Shown here: piece after piece, positions 1 to 10,294 of the stretch
Position numbering within the stretch: the stretch's first letter is position 1
How the letters are laid out: each line of letters starts with the position of its first letter
Source of the DNA: Plantago elongata
Taxonomy: Eukaryota; Streptophyta; Magnoliopsida; Lamiales; Plantaginaceae
NCBI GenBank assembly: GCA_036897095.1
Contig: JAYMSP010002070.1
Coordinates: 1 to 26,563, forward strand
Reading direction: 5' to 3'
DNA: 26,563 nt
Notes under the pieces: model-generated
What the model was told of the DNA's origin: nothing
Databases searched by the model: none
The model's input: the letters and a program-made list of their open reading frames with translations, nothing else
Made by a program: the position numbers and the translations under genes

Positions 1-146
1 CGTTTAAAAATGGTATTGATAAGCATATTGTCAATATCTTCCTCATTGTCGGGTTCAGTATCATCTGAGGTAGTTTGTAGAATTACACCAGCTTCACTTT
101 TTTCTTTGTGTGTTTTAAGACCAGGGTGTGGGTTTTCCATAGACAT
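1..146 (-). CDS. Short acidic ORF running off the left edge (weak)
   Basis: Reading leftward, an ATG at 146 (or the second, in-frame ATG at 140) opens a frame that stays open to the window edge, about 48 codons. The peptide is hydrophilic and acidic toward its end (it contains SDDTEPDNEEDIDN). I recognise no domain. A frame this short is expected by chance in places, so this may be the first exon of a gene lying to the left, a fragment of a transposon protein, or nothing. No splice site or promoter was resolved. Confidence 0.2.
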   Translation of the reverse strand, partial: MSMENPHPGLKTHKEKSEAGVILQTTSDDTEPDNEEDIDNMLINTIFK

Positions 147-1484
147 CTCATAATTTATTAAAATATTTATCAATGCTTTAAGTTATATAGCTTTATGGTG
201 GTCTTTGTCTCAATGACTTTTTAAGAAACTTGGTCAATCAGACCGCTAAAACTTGAAAGTCAGAAAAAAATCATGAACATCCATGACTTCCTATGTTTTT
301 GGAAAATCAAGATTTCGCCAACTTCCATATCAGTCCTTTAAGAGAAGCCAGATTTTTCTAGCTCCTATATATACAATAGGTGTAAGCGAAAAGCTAAGTT
401 AACTTTTTAAATATATACGAAGAACGTTAAGATGGCAAAGGCTTCTGGATCGCCATTTCTCTAGGTAATTGGTGGTCTATTATATACTTCGCCAATTGCT
501 CCCCAAATATCATTTTCACTCCTACTTCTTCTTGTAAGCGAGACAAACACAACAAAATTTGCCCTAGCCCCAAAGTTTTCGGATATAGAAATCTCCAAAA
601 CATCAAGAGACCATTGCTTCACAGTGCTTTGGGAGCTGGTTTAGATGGTTTGTTCATCGGATGTGGATTTAAGTGCTTGCTCATTATGATGGATTAACTA
701 CAAATTTTGAGTTATCGACGGTAAAACCAAAAACCAATGGCTCAAGTACACACACCACCAATCTTCTTGTATTGGTTTGGAAGTAGAAATGGGAGTGTTT
801 ACAACGGGATAAAGTTTTACTTCCCACGCCCTGAAAAAATAGCTTCATGTTTTTCGTTTTGGTGGAGAACTAAGGTATATGTTACTCTTAAGTAGCCATT
901 TTGGGACGAGGGAAGTACGATATTTACTCCTTAAATTGAGTTGTAGATGATATACCTTCCACTTTGCAATTCTCTAGCTATGTAGCAACAAACAAATTTC
1001 ATAAAAGGTAATTTAAAATTGCTCAGCCAACATGTAAAGTTGTAAATTGATCCAACAATATTAGTTGCCATAACTGGTTCATGATCGTTATCAGAGGGAA
1101 ATTGTACATTTTTTCTCATTCTGGTAGGAAAATACGATTAAAGATGTTGAAGCTCTAGAGAACTTTGAAAGATACACTATGATTTTATCAACTTTACATA
1201 AACCATTGACATATATATTCTTCAGCTTTAACCCATTATATTCTCCAGTAAAAACTTGGCTATTGATCGATTTCTCTCCTCATCCAATAACAAAACTTGA
1301 CTTCTTGTAGGTGAGATGTGACACAGACTGGTACAAATTCTCCCCCACCATTCCACTCATTCACTTCTTATTTGCAAAAAAGAAAATAATAATGTAACTT
1401 TAAAAAAGAGTGATACATAAAAAGAAATCCTACAAATTAGTGATTTTATTAATATTTAGTAAATTTAAAATTAAAAACACTATG
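147..1484. other. No gene recognised; AT-rich intergenic DNA
   Basis: I see no convincing coding region, RNA gene or terminal repeat here. The open frames are about 60 codons, low in complexity and without domain similarity. The final part (about 1380-1484) is very A/T-rich and leads into the pyrimidine tract. Confidence 0.5.
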
Positions 1485-1496
1485 ATTGATAAAAAT

Positions 1497-1925
1497 CAAT
1501 CCCTTATTCCTCCTCTCCTCCTTTCCTCCTCACCTCCTCTCCTCACCAAATCCCCCAATTAGAATGGTTTCCCTAGTAAGAATCATGAAAAAACACTCCC
1601 TTTTCTCCTCCTCACTATTTCACAACATGTTCAGTTCCATGTTTATCCTTTCCTTTACCTCTCCCTTTCCCTCCTCTCCTCCTCCTTTGACCTTCCTTTC
1701 TTTTTCCCTCCTCATAACCCTCCTCATAACCCTAATCAATTCCCTCTCCATCCTTTTCTCCTCCTTTCCTCCTCACCTCCTTTCCTCCACTCCTCCTCAC
1801 CAAATCCTCCAATTAGAATGATTTCCCTAGAGAGAATCCTAAAAAATCACCCCCTTTTCCACCCAGAACCCCCTTTTCCTACTCATCTCCTCTCCTCCTC
1901 TCTTCCTCACTATTTCACAACACGT
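1497..1925. repeat. Duplicated polypyrimidine (C/T-rich) tract
   Basis: The plus strand is strongly C/T-rich, built of cctcct and ctcctt blocks. Two related copies are visible, about 1497-1630 and 1751-1925. Both contain caccaaatc, then ccaattagaatg, then ttccctag, and both end in cctcactatttcacaaca. The offset is 254 bp at the caccaaatc motif and 295 bp at the end, so the second copy carries about 40 extra bases. A 111-codon open frame across it encodes only Ser/Pro/Leu/Phe-rich low-complexity sequence and is not taken as a gene. Confidence 0.7.
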
Positions 1926-1997
1926 ATCTTTCCTAAGTCTTTAGAACTACTATAAGAATAGATTTCATATGAAAATAGAAAGACCCAAACAGATCAT

Positions 1998-2112
1998 TAA
2001 TACGATGCTTGTTTCATATTGGATGATGTTTGTAATATAACGCTAAATGATATTTTCTAATACAATGCTTCTTTCATATTGGAAGGAACTTGTAACATAA
2101 TATTAAATGATG
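1998..2112 (+). repeat. 60-bp direct tandem duplication
   Basis: Two adjacent diverged copies start at 1998 and 2058. Both begin taata then c(g/a)atgctt, share ttcatattgga in the middle and end in taaatgat. No terminal inverted repeats are seen, so this looks like a local duplication. Confidence 0.65.
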
Positions 2113-2418
2113 CTTACAATTATATCTGCAAGAGATGATGATAAACGTTAAAACTGAATGATGTTTGCCTAATCTTACTTTACTTTCTAACTTAAACAAA
2201 ATTTAAACAGAATATAATTAGATAATTGTAGATTAATTTTGATTATTTAATATACTATATTTAGTATTTAGTTAGAGAGTATATTTGAAATTAAATTATA
2301 AACATTAATTTGTAAAAGTTTTTTATATATTAATAAAGTGTAGATTAAAGTGTAGGAAATATTTAGAATGACACTAATTTGAAATTGTCTTAGAAAAAGA
2401 AAAGTACGTGAAAAGAAG
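2113..2418. other. No gene recognised; AT-rich spacer
   Basis: Very A/T-rich sequence with no open frame, repeat or RNA structure that I can support. Confidence 0.5.
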
Positions 2419-2929
2419 TTAACAAGATATATTTAGTAAAAACAGGAGTTGTATAGCATGCCATACCCATTCTATCTCGAGAAATTTCAGAAACAGTGAA
2501 GCGTGCAGCAACTCAAGCAGAAGATCAGCTTTACGAATACCATGCAACACTAAGCGCTCCAACTTATCATACTGGGGAAATGGGGGTCCTTGTCATGGTT
2601 GTGTAATGGCCTAAAAATATTTGTCAGAACAAGAGAAAACCAGTTAAAAAATGCAGTTACTAACAGTGCAATTAGCTCTTATCAAAAGACTTCATGAATG
2701 CTACAAGGATATTGGAATCTTGGTTCACTAATCTACCTAGCATATACATGCAGAAAGTAAGTCAAACTGTAAATTAAAAACTTACCTCATAAAAATAATT
2801 TGATTAAGTCATAGTCTTCAAAGATTTAAATCCTCTCAATAACTTCCGGGCTTGTATCCCATAAGCATTAATCCTATGAGATGTCATATATGCCTTAAGA
2901 ACACCGGAATTCTCCAGAACAGCAGTGTC
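2419..2929 (-). pseudogene. Two exon-like relics of an unidentified gene
   Basis: On the minus strand, two stop-to-stop frames look protein-like although neither starts with a methionine. The first, 2929 to 2804, gives 41 residues including LENSGVLKAYMTSHRINAYG then IQARKLLRGF. The second, 2592 to 2419, gives 57 residues including YDKLERLVLHGIRKADLLLE. Between them lie a good donor (ATGAG then GTAAGT, intron starting near 2785) and a plausible acceptor (TTCTGAC then ATATTTTTAG, near 2611). However, stop codons precede the donor in every frame, and the acceptor-proximal bases do not join the second frame cleanly. The region is therefore either a decayed gene fragment or chance. I do not recognise the family. 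Confidence 0.3.
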
Positions 2930-3560
2930 TCATAACTAATCACGCAATTCACAAGCTTGGCACCACATATCTATCTTTATTGTGTAGTCATTTAGTTGAA
3001 CACAATCTCAACTGCTGTATACGATTCTCTTCAGTGCAGGTGAGTAAATTTCCACAAGATGCACATTTGATCATTTGCATTCTTCTAGTACTAGATCATT
3101 CTTTTTTTATTGAGATCACAAAACCTTTATTTATACTATATATTGTATTTGAGAAAATTCCCTATTAACACCAAGTCACGAACCGGATCTTGAAACCGTT
3201 TTCCGGCCGTCGTGGTTTGTTGGCCCAAGTACTGCCTTTTCATGTCCAAACCAATTTAAAAACCCTCAAATAATCAAATTAGTATCTGATAATTAACCTT
3301 TTTGTTTAATGTAAAGGTTTCCAGCCATTAAAGAAACAAGGATTGATTCATTATCACTCTGATTTTTAAAGTCAAATCAATTAAAATAACCCACACTAAT
3401 TCGTAAACTTGAAAATTCGACAAACTTGAATTATAAAAATTTAAAATGTTACTAGATGTTCTGTGCGTCAAAAGGCTTGACATGAAATTCGTGAAACTAA
3501 TTTGTTAATTTGAAAAATGTGCAACGGAAATATAAGAACGTGGGGTTCAAATATTTTTAA
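2930..3560. other. No gene recognised; AT-rich sequence leading into the MITE-like end
   Basis: There is a short GC-richer patch around 3175-3235 but no coding or RNA gene signal. Much of 3250-3560 may be the body of the Stowaway-like element that ends at 3633, but its left end was not found. Confidence 0.4.
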
Positions 3561-3635
3561 ATATAGAAACAGAAAAGTGAATCAAAGACGGCTCAAAAAG
3601 AAATACGAAAACTTGAATTAAGGACGGAGGGAGTA
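3561..3635 (+). mobile_element. Stowaway-like MITE terminus (one end only)
   Basis: The segment ends in ggacggagggag (3622-3633) followed by TA. This is the reverse complement of the CTCCCTCCGTCC terminus typical of plant Stowaway (Tc1/mariner-type) MITEs, which insert at TA. The sequence just inside, with cggctcaaaaagaaatacga, is also the kind seen next to such ends. No matching CTCCCTCCG terminus occurs to the left, so the element is truncated or its left end has decayed. Confidence 0.5.
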
Positions 3636-5224
3636 TAATTTTAGTAAGGGCCAATTGTAACTACTTGACTGAGCAAATTCCATACACATGTCATGAATTA
3701 AATTTTATATTTGTGTCTTTTAAATCTTTTAATCTTACTTGATACAATATAACACTATGACCTGACTAGACTCTAAACACATTTTGTTCTTCTTAATTTA
3801 AACTCGAAACTTGTCTTGAAACTTTCTCTTAAAACGTCTAAAAAGTATGACATAATCACGAGTTTACTTGGCATCACAAGGTCCTAACCTCATCTAATGG
3901 TAGCCTCTCGTAAAACTTTTAAAACACGACTATAGACTCTAATCACACTCTAGCTGATACTTTTGAAATTGCCATAAATACTTCGAGCGGTATCTTATAA
4001 GCCCGTTACTTTACTTTAATTTTAAAGTTTAATTTATCTTAAATCTTTAACATCTTCTTGAAATAAATAAATATTCTTTAAATTTTAACCTATAAATACA
4101 TGATTCTAATGTGTACCAAACCAACATAATACATATAACACATGTAAAATACTACCAGTCCAGTCAAGGTACATCAACTTGCTCCAGCAACCAACTATCA
4201 TATTTGCATATATACAAGATCAATTCAGCAACAATGCACAACCATGTTTACAAACCAAAAACTCAATAATCATAAGGCCATGTAAAATGACTAACAGTAA
4301 ATTAAACAATCATATAATATTGTTGACCTTTAGATGGCATGTAAAGTTACATTATCCATTATCTTGATACTCTACCATATACTTTAACATATACCATTAT
4401 CCAATTGAATCATTTACAGTAAACATCAACCCACCCACAGTTTGGACCTTAGAAATTTACATACCACACACATAAATTGCAATTTTATTAAGTATTCTCT
4501 CAAATGTGAATGAACCTTGGGGAACTTGCCTTGAAAACCTCCTAGTTGCTAAATTACTCGATCATACGGCCTGACGTTTCCTTCTCCGAAATCAAGCTTT
4601 GCTTATAGATTCGAATAAGAATAAAAGGATATAATTAGGGCATGGACAAACGAAGGGAAGAAGAACAATTGTCTTACCTTAGATGAAGAGAGCTAAACGA
4701 TTATGAAGGAGAAGACGTGACCGTTATCAACAATGTCAGGGAAAGTTTTTAATGTAGTCTAGGCCTCTAGGTTTAATTAGATTTTAATTGAGTAATTAAT
4801 GAATTGGGCAAGGTTTAAGAATAAGTGGGTTTAAGAGGGTTTATTTGGTGTTAGCTCCTCCTTCCCCCGTTGCTCCCTCTCATAAAGAGTATAGGACTCG
4901 TGTGTTATTTCACGTGAATTCCACGCTCATTTTGAGTAGGGGTGCACTAGGGGGACCCGACATCTCCGAAAACCTTAGAAATGGTAGATTTGGGCTAAAG
5001 TTAATGAATCAAAACATTGAGCCAACGATCCAACCAACACAAATTACACTCTGACGCTCGATTCGTTTTAAATCATCTTAATCCGATTTTCTGAATTTAT
5101 GGATTGTTACAGATTCAAAGAAAATATAAAGATAATTAAGAAGTTCAAGAAAAGAAATACAAAGTAACATAATCATGATAATAATAACCCGTAAAATAAT
5201 CATAGTTAAAGGGATTTGTTATTC
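3636..5224. other. No gene recognised; AT-rich intergenic DNA
   Basis: The longest open frames are about 60-70 codons, without domain similarity or splice context. The stretch 4840-5050 is less AT-rich and mildly exon-like in composition, but its frame (starting near 4845) has no recognisable motif. No RNA gene or terminal repeats were found. Confidence 0.5.
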
Positions 5225-5249
5225 TTAGGTCGGGTTCCTACCGACCTAA
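5225..5249. repeat. CG-rich hairpin, copy 1 (AGGTCGG arms)
   Basis: A perfect 9-bp inverted repeat, TTAGGTCGG and CCGACCTAA, surrounds the 7-base loop GTTCCTA. A near-identical structure in reverse orientation sits at 24034-24058, which suggests a shared mobile-element component rather than chance. Confidence 0.65.
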
Positions 5250-6373
5250 ACACATATATTTATTAGATTTTCGCTATGTTGCACTAAATTTAATCTGATC
5301 CATACATTTTTGTTCGAAGTCATATTTTCAATAAATTTCGTTACAATTTATTATAATTCTTTTCTTTTTAATGAGAATTCAATGTCCATTTCTTGTTTAC
5401 ATATTCCACTATTACAAGTAATGATAAATTAACTAACTAACATAAAATTTTATTCAGAGGATTAACATTCTATTTTGAAGAAATTTCCACTGCAAGGACT
5501 CAATCCTATCAACCTCATGCATGTAGCTCTAGCTTCTTGTCACTCGATCACTTTATGACTTTCTAATTCATTTTTTATAATTAAAATATTTTAGAAAATA
5601 CAAAATAAATAAACTACCCTTTTATTATTGTTGAATCTTTCCATCGATCAGTCGTAAGTTGAAATCAAACAATTGCTTAGCAGAACGAAGAGATTGACAT
5701 ATTTCATAACCAATAAAAATTAATACATGCATATATTGTACATACATCATCTATAAGGTGTTAATTGTAAAGCAATACATAAAGATTCTCACAATTAGTA
5801 CTACTATGGATCAACATATTGGCTCAATCAGTCCACTAAATTAAGCCCACTCAAGCCCATTTACCTCCCTTTTAAAGTAAAAAAGTCTCCTAAATCCTAG
5901 AAATAATCGGACAATCTTCTTCTTCACTCTTTTCCTTGTTCTTCTTAAATTAGCTCTCTGATTCTTCAATCTTATTTCTCTTTTTCGATCTCGTAGACAT
6001 ATCTTGTTCAATTCTATTTCTCTTGTTCGATCTCCACAACCCCTCTAGAAGCAGTTTCGAACAAGTTGTTCAATTTCGTTTGGTGAAGATCATATGTTGG
6101 CAAAGCAATAGATCCAAAAATTGAAGATAATATGCAACAAAGTCAGTGAAGAAGAGTTTGATTTTTCGCATTTTGGGCAGTGGTTTAATGAAATTTTACT
6201 AATCTAAGATTTAAAATATTTTAGTTCGTCAATTAATGGTTCTTAAAGTCGCAATTTATAGACGCTCCCACGCTTAGAATGTAAATTCGCGACCGGAACG
6301 CGAAAAATCCTTAAGAACATGCAAATTATGTGACTAAGATAAGGAAATGAACAATAATTTGGACAACGGATCG
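5250..6373. other. No gene recognised; AT-rich DNA with a short pyrimidine-rich duplication
   Basis: The part from 5915 to 6040 is pyrimidine-rich, like a plant 5' untranslated region. It contains a diverged 42-bp direct repeat (tatttctctt followed by gatctc, at about 5973 and 6015). No adjacent coding frame supports a gene, so it may be a relic of a transposon or gene leader. Confidence 0.4.
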
Positions 6374-6381
6374 GTTACGGA

Positions 6382-7218
6382 TAGGGCTGAGCATCGGTCT
6401 AGGTCCGGACCAAACCGATATGGCCCGGACTGATTTTAAGGCATTTTCTAATATCGAGGACCGGACCTATATTTCGATACGGTCCGGGCTTGGACCGAGC
6501 AGGCCCGGATTTTTACCAAAACGAAAAAAAATCGAAAAAATTAAAAATGAAAAAATGGTTGTCAACATCAGACACATTCGTCAGAATTGTGTACAACTAA
6601 AATAGAGGCGGAGTAGTGCAAAAAGATCGAGGCGGCGACAACACTTAATCGAGGCCGTGAGAGGTGGAGGGAGGGCGGTGAGGTGAATGGAGGCGCACGA
6701 GAGGTAGAGGGAGGCGGCGAGTGGTGGAGGGCAGGCGCGAGATGGAGGAGGCAACGCGAGTGGTAGAGGGCGGCGGAGAGGAGCCCAGAGGTAGAGGGAG
6801 GCGATGTGGTGGTGGAGGGCAGGCACGAGATGGAGGAGGCAGCGCGAGTGGTGGAGGGAGGCAAAGAGGAGCCCAAAGGTGGCTGGAGGCGACGTGGTGG
6901 TGGAGGGTGGTAGGAGGTGGAGGAGAGATTTTTAAGGTTGGGTTGAAATTTGAGATGGAGGAGAGATATTGCAGGCTAGGGTTTGAAATTGGGTTTGTTG
7001 AGACTAAAATTGGGTTTTCCGGTTTTGTACAAAACCTCGGTCCTGATCGGCCCGACATGCGATTTTTCGTATTTGGCCCGGACCGGACCAATAACTGAGA
7101 AATGTAAAATTATAATACCGAAGACCGGACCTAGTCGGTTTAGGGCCGGCCCGAGGCCCAATTTTTCGGTCCGGTTAGGGCTGGTATTTCGGTCCGGTTC
7201 CATTTCTGCTCACCCCTA
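6382..7218. mobile_element. Non-autonomous hAT-type transposon, 837 bp
   Basis: The element begins TAGGGCTGAGCA and ends TGCTCACCCCTA, giving 12-bp terminal inverted repeats with one mismatch, of the type found on plant hAT elements. It is bounded by an exact 8-bp direct repeat, GTTACGGA, at 6374-6381 and 7219-7226; hAT transposases make 8-bp duplications. Many copies of GGTCCGG or CCGGACC cluster in both subterminal regions, as expected for transposase-binding repeats. No hAT transposase is encoded. The open frames inside (up to 148 codons on either strand) are Gly/Arg- or Pro/Ser-rich products of the internal G/A-rich tandem repeat and are not believed to be genes. The element therefore depended on a transposase supplied elsewhere. 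Confidence 0.92.
6721..6908 (+). repeat. 88-bp G/A-rich tandem repeat inside the hAT element
   Basis: The motif gtggtggaggg recurs at 6721, 6809 and 6897, a period of 88 bp. There are two full copies and the start of a third. Both full copies contain gagatggaggaggca and gaggagccca. The strand is strongly purine-rich from about 6650 to 6940, which explains the long spurious open frames on both strands. Confidence 0.75.
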
Positions 7219-7226
7219 GTTACGGA

Positions 7227-7735
7227 TGTCTTGTAAACGGGTACTACCCGATCCAATCTGGCCCTACTTGTCTCTTATTTGGGTTAAATATAAAATACCC
7301 CCTAAATTATTTTAAATGGGCACAAAACAACGTTGAGTTAATAAATTAGTACAAATCCCCTTGAGTTATTAAAAAACAGCGAGCTACATGGAGGTCATCT
7401 AAGGCACAAAATTTAACGCTAAGGCAACATTACAAATTTTCATTTCAAGTAGATCACTAAATTATTAAAAAGACCAATATGCCCATCGTGACTTAATTAG
7501 TTATTATTAATTATAATTCTTCTCCTTCTTCATATCAAGTATCGTTTGTAATTAATATTACAATGTAATTAATAGTTTTACGATAATATAAATTATTAAT
7601 TTATATTTTTTACAATAAAAATAATAAATAAAAATTTCGCATGCGAGTACCACGTGCTAATTTTCTAGTATTAATTAAAATATAAATAATTATGAAAGAA
7701 TTAATTAAACTAATAAAAAATAAAACTTAAGCAAA
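7227..7735. other. No gene; contains a single arm resembling the 8.9-9.6 kb inverted-repeat element
   Basis: About 7278-7370 holds a series of ccccctaaattatt, then gggcacaaaac, then gagttaa, then ccccttgagttattaa. These match the repeat units of the arms at 8893-9028 in the same orientation. No partner arm was clear. The rest is AT-rich; about 7690-7735 is a diverged duplicate of the sequence at 7840-7890 that leads into the 32-bp array. Confidence 0.4.
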
Positions 7736-8625
7736 GAAGTTTGCGGAAACTTTGCTAGTGGCACACTATGCCGGTGAAAAACTTTGTCAGTAGCAAACTA
7801 GGCCCGGGATAAATTTTGTTGATTTATCGTATTAAAAAATAAAAAAAACTAATTGAACTGATTAGAAATAAAACTTATGCTACAAGAGAAGCTTGCGCAA
7901 ACTTTGTCCATGACAAACTTTGCAATTGGCACATTATGCTGGTGGCAAACTTTGCCAGTGGCACACAATGTTTGGGGCAAACTTTGCCAGTGAGACATTA
8001 TGCCGGTGGCAAACTTTGTCACTGGCACACCATGGCAGGGGCAAACTTTGTCACTACCACACCATATCGGTGGCAAACTTTGCCAGTCGCACACCATGTC
8101 GGTAAAAAACATTGCCAGTGGCATACCATGCCGGTGGAAAATTTTGCCAGTGACACACCATGTTCGAGGCAAACTTTGCAACTCGCACACAACGCCGCTT
8201 GGAGCAAATTTTGCCACTACACCATGTCGTTGGCAAACTTTGCCACTGACGCACTATGTCGGTGGAAATCTTTGCCAGTGGCACACCATGCTCGAGGCAA
8301 ACTTTGCCACTAGCACACAACGCCACTCGGGGAAAACTTTGCCATTAACAAACTATATTGGTGGCAAACTTTGTCACGGGCACACCATGTTGTTGTAAAC
8401 TTTGCCACTGGCACACTATGCTGGTGGCAAACATTACCAGTGGCTCACCATGTCCGGGACAAACTTTGCCACTGGCACACTATGTCGGTGGCAAACTTTG
8501 CCATTGACACACTATGTCGGTGGCAAACTTTGCCATTGGCACACCATACCCGTGGCAAACTTAGCCGGTGACACACTATGCCGATGACAAACTTCGTCGG
8601 TGACAAATTATTTCCCTGGACAAAT
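7736..8625 (+). repeat. 32-bp minisatellite array
   Basis: The phrase ggcaaactttgccagtggca, followed by caccatgycggt, repeats with a 32-bp period (anchor c at 7914, 7946, 7978, 8010, 8042, 8074, 8106, 8138, 8170 and onward, with rare 3-bp indels). A short degenerate piece at 7736-7805 and the main array from about 7896 each start after related sequence (aataaaactta) and end in a related exit (gayttat after caaattttrttgattta-like bases), so the whole structure was duplicated. A 128-bp higher-order period of four units shows at 8158 and 8286 (tcgaggcaaactttgc, then cacacaacgcc). Most units hold the near-palindrome TGCCAGTGGCA. Because 32 is not a multiple of 3 and the unit lacks stops, long frames open on both strands. 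They are shadows, not genes. Confidence 0.93.
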
Positions 8626-8892
8626 TTTATTGATTTATTATACTAATAGACTTGATTTAGCAAATTATTTGTTTATTTATTTAATTAAAAAAAGGAACGT
8701 GTGAGATGGAGGTTTTCTTATATATTGTGAAAATAACTTGGTGACTTGATTGAAATACAATTAGACTACACTGAAGTTATTAAGGTCTTTCATTGGTAAA
8801 TAACGTGACTTATTAGTAAGTGAAATTTCTAAGGGTGTTTAAGAGTAAAGAAGAGGCTCATAGGTGATCATTGGGTAAAAAATCCTTAAAAG
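8626..8892. other. AT-rich spacer, nothing recognised
   Basis: No open frame or structure is supported between the 32-bp array and the inverted-repeat element. Confidence 0.4.
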
Positions 8893-9591
8893 ATGTGCGA
8901 AAAACCCCTCTGAGTTATTAAATTAGTCCCTGAGTTATAAGAAAGTGTACGAAACCCCTAAAATTATTTTAAAAAGTGCACGAAACCACCTGAGTTATTA
9001 AAACATTTGCATTGAAACCCCTCTACCTTTTTTTTCCCGGCTTGCTCGTGTTAGGTGAACAATAGATGCTCTTTTAGTTTTTCTTACTCCAAATTATCTT
9101 TTGACTTCACATTTTTCCGTTTACATGACTAATAATAAATTGGTATATGTTGTTTATATATAGTGCCAATTTTAATTAGTGTTATTTATGATTATTATTT
9201 ATATTTTAATGGTTCAAATTTAAGTCATTTTAATATTTTTGAAAATTTGGACTATCGAGTCAAACTGCACACCGTACAAATTCATTATGTATATTTTGTA
9301 TTTATGTAAAAAGGTATTGCAATGATTTTATAAGAATTCCATAAGATTTTTTGCATATTTTTAATAATTATGATAATTTTATTTACTTTTCCATTGATTT
9401 GGTGTGAGATAACAAAAATAAAAAATTTTAGTCGCACCTAATGAGATTGTACCTCACACTTAAAAATGAAGGATGGGGGGTTTCATGCATATTTTTTAAT
9501 AACTCAAAGGGGTTTGGCACTAATTCATTCATTAATGGGAGTTTTACGCACATTATTAATAACTAAGTGGGGTGTTATGCATTTAACTCCT
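8893..9591. mobile_element. Inverted-repeat element with repetitive arms (MITE or MULE-like)
   Basis: The left arm, 8893-9028, carries successive degenerate units of the form tgtgcgaaaaacccctctga then gttattaaa. The right arm, 9466-9591, carries the same units in reverse orientation (ggggtttcatgcatatt, then taataactcaaaggggt). The AT-rich middle encodes nothing recognisable. This long, internally repetitive inverted repeat fits a non-autonomous DNA transposon, but I could not define exact termini or a target duplication, so the class is uncertain. Confidence 0.5.
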
Positions 9592-10209
9592 TCTTTTTTG
9601 TCGGGCCGGTCTGGAGGTGGGTACCCTCCCCACCCTACCCGGGAGTGGGTAACATTTATTATTTCACAAAAACAATTTTCGAAAAAATGTTGGTGGGGGG
9701 GAGGGTGGTGGGGTGTTATGTTGTGGTGATTTCCAATCGTCTTCTATCTTCTTTGACATAACAAAGGTGTATAAAATTGTTCCTGTGTGAGCGGATAGTC
9801 CGCGCGGAGTCTAACCTGCACTGAATCTTAAATGGTAAATATAAAATTTTGATTTCATTATAGTATATAGTTTGTACACCATTAGATTAATTTCAGCAAA
9901 CATTTTGTTCGGTCTGTCAACATGCCCAGAATCATATGTTAAACGTTTATTTTAATTAAATGTGAATTTACTAAAATTAAAATAATAAGAAATCTTTAAA
10001 AATATCAAAATTAGAGTGTATTTGAATATATTTTTTTAAACTTAAATATTCATAGGCCATATTGTCTTATTAACCTTGACAATTTAATATGGATTGTTGG
10101 ATCAAATATTGAATGTTATATAACTGTTAGATATAACAGGATATGTTAATGCATGATTAAAGAGATTAATGTGTTAATGATTAATAAATAAGTATATGTT
10201 TAAAACAAT
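9592..10209. other. No gene; G-rich patch and AT-rich spacer
   Basis: About 9618-9655 has an imperfect inverted repeat (ggtaccctccc and gggagtgggtaac). About 9694-9713 is a G-run cluster (seven Gs, then aggg, then tgg, then tgggg) that could in principle form a G-quadruplex. The remainder to 10209 is AT-rich without coding signal. Confidence 0.4.
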
Positions 10210-10294
10210 CTGAAGACTTTCTCACTCTCTAACCTAGCGAAAGATCGACGACGGCGAGAATTTCGGCCACTCTTGTGCGATTATTCACCAGAGG

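Noticed and set aside
1486..1821. 111-codon Ser/Pro/Phe-rich ORF
   Set aside because: This is a translation of the polypyrimidine tract and is low in complexity.
6568..7219. Pro/Ser-rich and Gly/Arg-rich ORFs up to 148 codons
   Set aside because: They are mirror products of the G/A-rich 88-bp tandem repeat and the hAT ends, overlap on both strands, and show no transposase motif.
7849..8587. Several overlapping ORFs of 60-132 codons on both strands
   Set aside because: All lie in the 32-bp minisatellite. The unit has no stop in any frame, so the same repeat is read in rotating frames. Cys/Trp/His-rich peptides result from the repeat, not from selection.
7736..8625. CRISPR-like array
   Set aside because: Units are contiguous with no unique spacers of constant size, and the surrounding sequence is plant nuclear DNA.
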